This document shows, one piece after another, positions 15,348 to 17,201 of a stretch of DNA of 17,201 nucleotides (position 1 is its first letter; each line of letters opens with the position of its first letter). The position numbers were made by a program, and so were the translations under genes. A model generated the notes under the pieces. That model searched no databases, was not told where the DNA came from, and worked only from the letters and a program-made list of their open reading frames with translations. Origin of the DNA: Bordetella parapertussis (GTDB lineage: Bacteria > Pseudomonadota > Gammaproteobacteria > Burkholderiales > Burkholderiaceae_C); contig CAMCNE010000048.1 in the NCBI GenBank assembly GCA_945875935.1, positions 1 to 17,201 of the forward strand, written 5' to 3'.

Positions 15348-17201
15348 TCAATAGGCTTCCTGGGCGCCGGTCGCGCCCTCGGCTGATTCGGGCCCCGGCT
15401 GGACCAGCCGCTTCGTGGCCTTCTCACCGAACAGCCAGTACAGCACCGGCGTCAACAGCGTGTCGAGCAGCGTCGAGCTGACCAGGCCGCCGAAGATCAC
15501 CACCGCCACGGGATGCAGGATCTCTTTGCCCGGGGCGTCGGCCGCCAGCAGCAGCGGCGTCAGCGCGAAGGCTGCCACCAGCGCCGTCATCAGCACCGGC
15601 GTCAACCGCTCCAGCGAACCGCGCACGATCATGGGCTGGCCAAAGCTCTCGCCTTCAAACTTGACGAGGTTGATGTAGTGGCTGATCTTCAAGATGCCGT
15701 TGCGCGTGGCGATGCCCGCCAGCGTGATGAAGCCCACCATCGACGCCACCGACAGGCTCACGCCCGCGATCCACATGGCCACCACCGAGCCGATCAGCGC
15801 CAGCGGAATGTTGGCCATGATGATGCCGGCCAGCACCGCCGACTGGTAGCGCGAGTACAGCACCAGGAACATCATCGCCAGCGACACCACCGACAAACCG
15901 GCGATCAGGCGCGTGGCCTGCTCTTGGGCCTGGAACTGGCCCTCCAGGCTGATGAAGTTGCCGCTCGGCAAGGGCGTGTTGGCGATGACGCTGCGAATGT
16001 CCTTGATCACGCGCCCCATGTCGCCGCCGTCGGGGCCTCCCGTATTGGCGTAGACGATGATGCGGCGGCGGCCGTTCTCACGGCCGATCTGGTTGGGGCC
16101 GTCGGTCTCTTCCACGGTGGCGATGCTCGACACCGGGATGCGGCCTGCAGGCGTGTCGATCAGCGTGCGCGCCAGGTCCTGCGGGCTGCGTTGCGCGTCG
16201 GGCAGACGCAGCACCAGTTCGTAGCGGCGCGGGCCGTCCACGATGTCTGCGCCGTGAGCGCCATCGGTCAGCGCCTGCAGCACGCGGATGGCCTCTCCGG
16301 GTGACAAGCCCATCTGCGCGGCCTTGCGGTGGTCCAGCCGCACGGTGATCTGCGGGATCAGCACCTGCTTTTCGACCGTCAGGTCGACCAGGCCCGGCAC
16401 CGCGGCGAGCTGGCCGCGCATCTGCTCGGCCAGGCCGCGCAGCGTGTCGGTGTCGTCACCGAAGATCTTCACGGCGATCTGCGCACGCACGCCCGACAGC
16501 AGGTGGTCGAGGCGGTGGCTGATGGGCTGGCCGATCGCCACCTGCGCCGGCAGCGTCGACAGGCGGTCGCGGATGTCGGCCATGATGGTTTCGCGGTCGC
16601 GCGCCTTGCCGTCGCCCGTGCGCTTGAGGTCGACGTCGATCTCGGCCGAGTGCACGCCCTCGGCGTGTTCGTCGAGTTCGGCGCGGCCGGTGCGGCGACC
16701 CACCTGCGTGACTTCGCTCACCTGAAGGATCAGGCTCTCGGCCACGGCGCCGATGCGGTTGGCTTCGGCCAGCGAGGTGCCCGGCTGCATCACCAGGCCC
16801 AGCACCAGCGAACCCTCGTTGAAGGCCGGCAGGAATGCGCGCGGAAAAAACGGCACGGTTGCCGCAGCGCCGGCCACCGCCAGCGCGGCCAGCACGATGA
16901 GCAGCTTCGCGCGGCCGAAGGACCAGCTCAGCAGCTTCAAATCCTGGCGCTTGAGCCACGCCACCAGCGGGCTGTCGCCGTGGTCCAGCCGCTTCATGGT
17001 CGGCAGCAGGTAAAAGCACATCACCGGCGTGACCGTCATCGAGACCAACATCGACGCGAGGATCGACACGATGTAGGCGATGCCCAGCGGCGTGAAGAGC
17101 CGTCCCTCGATGCCCGGCAACGCGAACAGCGGCACGAAGACCAGCACGACGATGACGGTGGCATAGACGATGCCCGAGCGCACTTCCACGCTGGCGCTGC
17201 G
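15348..17201 (-). CDS. Heavy-metal efflux RND transporter (CzcA/CusA family), N-terminal part outside window
   Basis: The frame is open to the last base (codons before the GTG at 17189 read RSAS), so the start lies beyond the right edge; 617 C-terminal residues are present of about 1040 expected. The first segment, IVYATVIVVLVFVPLFALPG then IEGRLFTPLGIAYIVSILAS, is the helix 5-6 region of HME-RND pumps, and PAFNEGSLVLGLVMQPGTSL after helix 7 is a family hallmark. Periplasmic porter subdomains follow and the last helices lie within about residues 430-590. Such pumps use the proton gradient to export metal ions through a CzcB/CzcC-type complex. The charged helix-4 motif that would help sort Zn/Co from Cu/Ag types is outside the window. 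The tail ends GPESAEGATGAQEAY. Confidence 0.92.
   Translation of the reverse strand, partial: RSASVEVRSGIVYATVIVVLVFVPLFALPGIEGRLFTPLGIAYIVSILASMLVSMTVTPVMCFYLLPTMKRLDHGDSPLVAWLKRQDLKLLSWSFGRAKLLIVLAALAVAGAAATVPFFPRAFLPAFNEGSLVLGLVMQPGTSLAEANRIGAVAESLILQVSEVTQVGRRTGRAELDEHAEGVHSAEIDVDLKRTGDGKARDRETIMADIRDRLSTLPAQVAIGQPISHRLDHLLSGVRAQIAVKIFGDDTDTLRGLAEQMRGQLAAVPGLVDLTVEKQVLIPQITVRLDHRKAAQMGLSPGEAIRVLQALTDGAHGADIVDGPRRYELVLRLPDAQRSPQDLARTLIDTPAGRIPVSSIATVEETDGPNQIGRENGRRRIIVYANTGGPDGGDMGRVIKDIRSVIANTPLPSGNFISLEGQFQAQEQATRLIAGLSVVSLAMMFLVLYSRYQSAVLAGIIMANIPLALIGSVVAMWIAGVSLSVASMVGFITLAGIATRNGILKISHYINLVKFEGESFGQPMIVRGSLERLTPVLMTALVAAFALTPLLLAADAPGKEILHPVAVVIFGGLVSSTLLDTLLTPVLYWLFGEKATKRLVQPGPESAEGATGAQEAY

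Noticed and set aside
14837..15427. Minus-strand open frame reading through the REP array and into the pump gene
   Set aside because: It overlaps the His-first protein in another frame, and its end is the translated repeat; not a real gene.
17187..17189. GTG at 17189 as the start of the RND pump
   Set aside because: The frame is open to the window edge and the family's N-terminal 400 or so residues, including helices 1-4, are missing, so the start is outside.

Overview
The window reads as chromosomal DNA of a high-G+C Gram-negative bacterium, most likely a betaproteobacterium of the Burkholderiales (Comamonadaceae-like). This is inferred from G+C-rich codon use, the envelope genes (lptF, dacB, porin, HME-RND pump), an adhesin-E-like small protein and a DUF3313-type lipoprotein. 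No rRNA, tRNA, CRISPR array, insertion sequence or phage gene was seen. Both ends cut a gene: an amine oxidase on the left and an RND efflux transporter on the right.

Bases 1-3316 (+ strand) hold the C-terminal part of a flavin amine oxidase, then a STAS-domain anti-sigma-antagonist-like protein and a membrane-anchored SpoIIE/PP2C phosphatase. The last two form a partner-switching pair, but the expected anti-sigma kinase is absent. The phosphatase meets, stop codon to stop codon, a minus-strand secreted protein of lower G+C that looks like a PEP-CTERM family protein without its sorting tail. A 46-residue basic protein with its own strong terminator follows.

Bases 4207-6905 hold an untranslated or unrecognised stretch, lptF (LPS export permease, with no lptG beside it), convergent purU (10-formyl-THF hydrolase), and a small two-helix membrane protein with a zinc ribbon. 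Bases 6979-10710 hold dacB (PBP4-type peptidoglycan carboxypeptidase/endopeptidase) followed by a GAF-PAS-kinase-receiver hybrid sensor. A minus-strand concentrative nucleoside transporter converges on the sensor; its base-contacting residues differ from the family while its ribose contacts are kept.

Bases 12102-14581 are an envelope cluster: adhesin-E-like exported protein, outer-membrane porin and DUF3313-like lipoprotein. A REP-type repeat region with an 81-base tandem period separates it from a minus-strand metal-efflux unit: an HME-RND pump (cut by the window edge) and, downstream, a small periplasmic protein whose predicted mature N-terminus is histidine.

The clearest candidates for something not well described are the His-first periplasmic partner of the RND pump, the nucleoside transporter with altered base-binding residues, the kinase-less STAS/phosphatase pair, and the ordered REP array. 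None is a proven new system.
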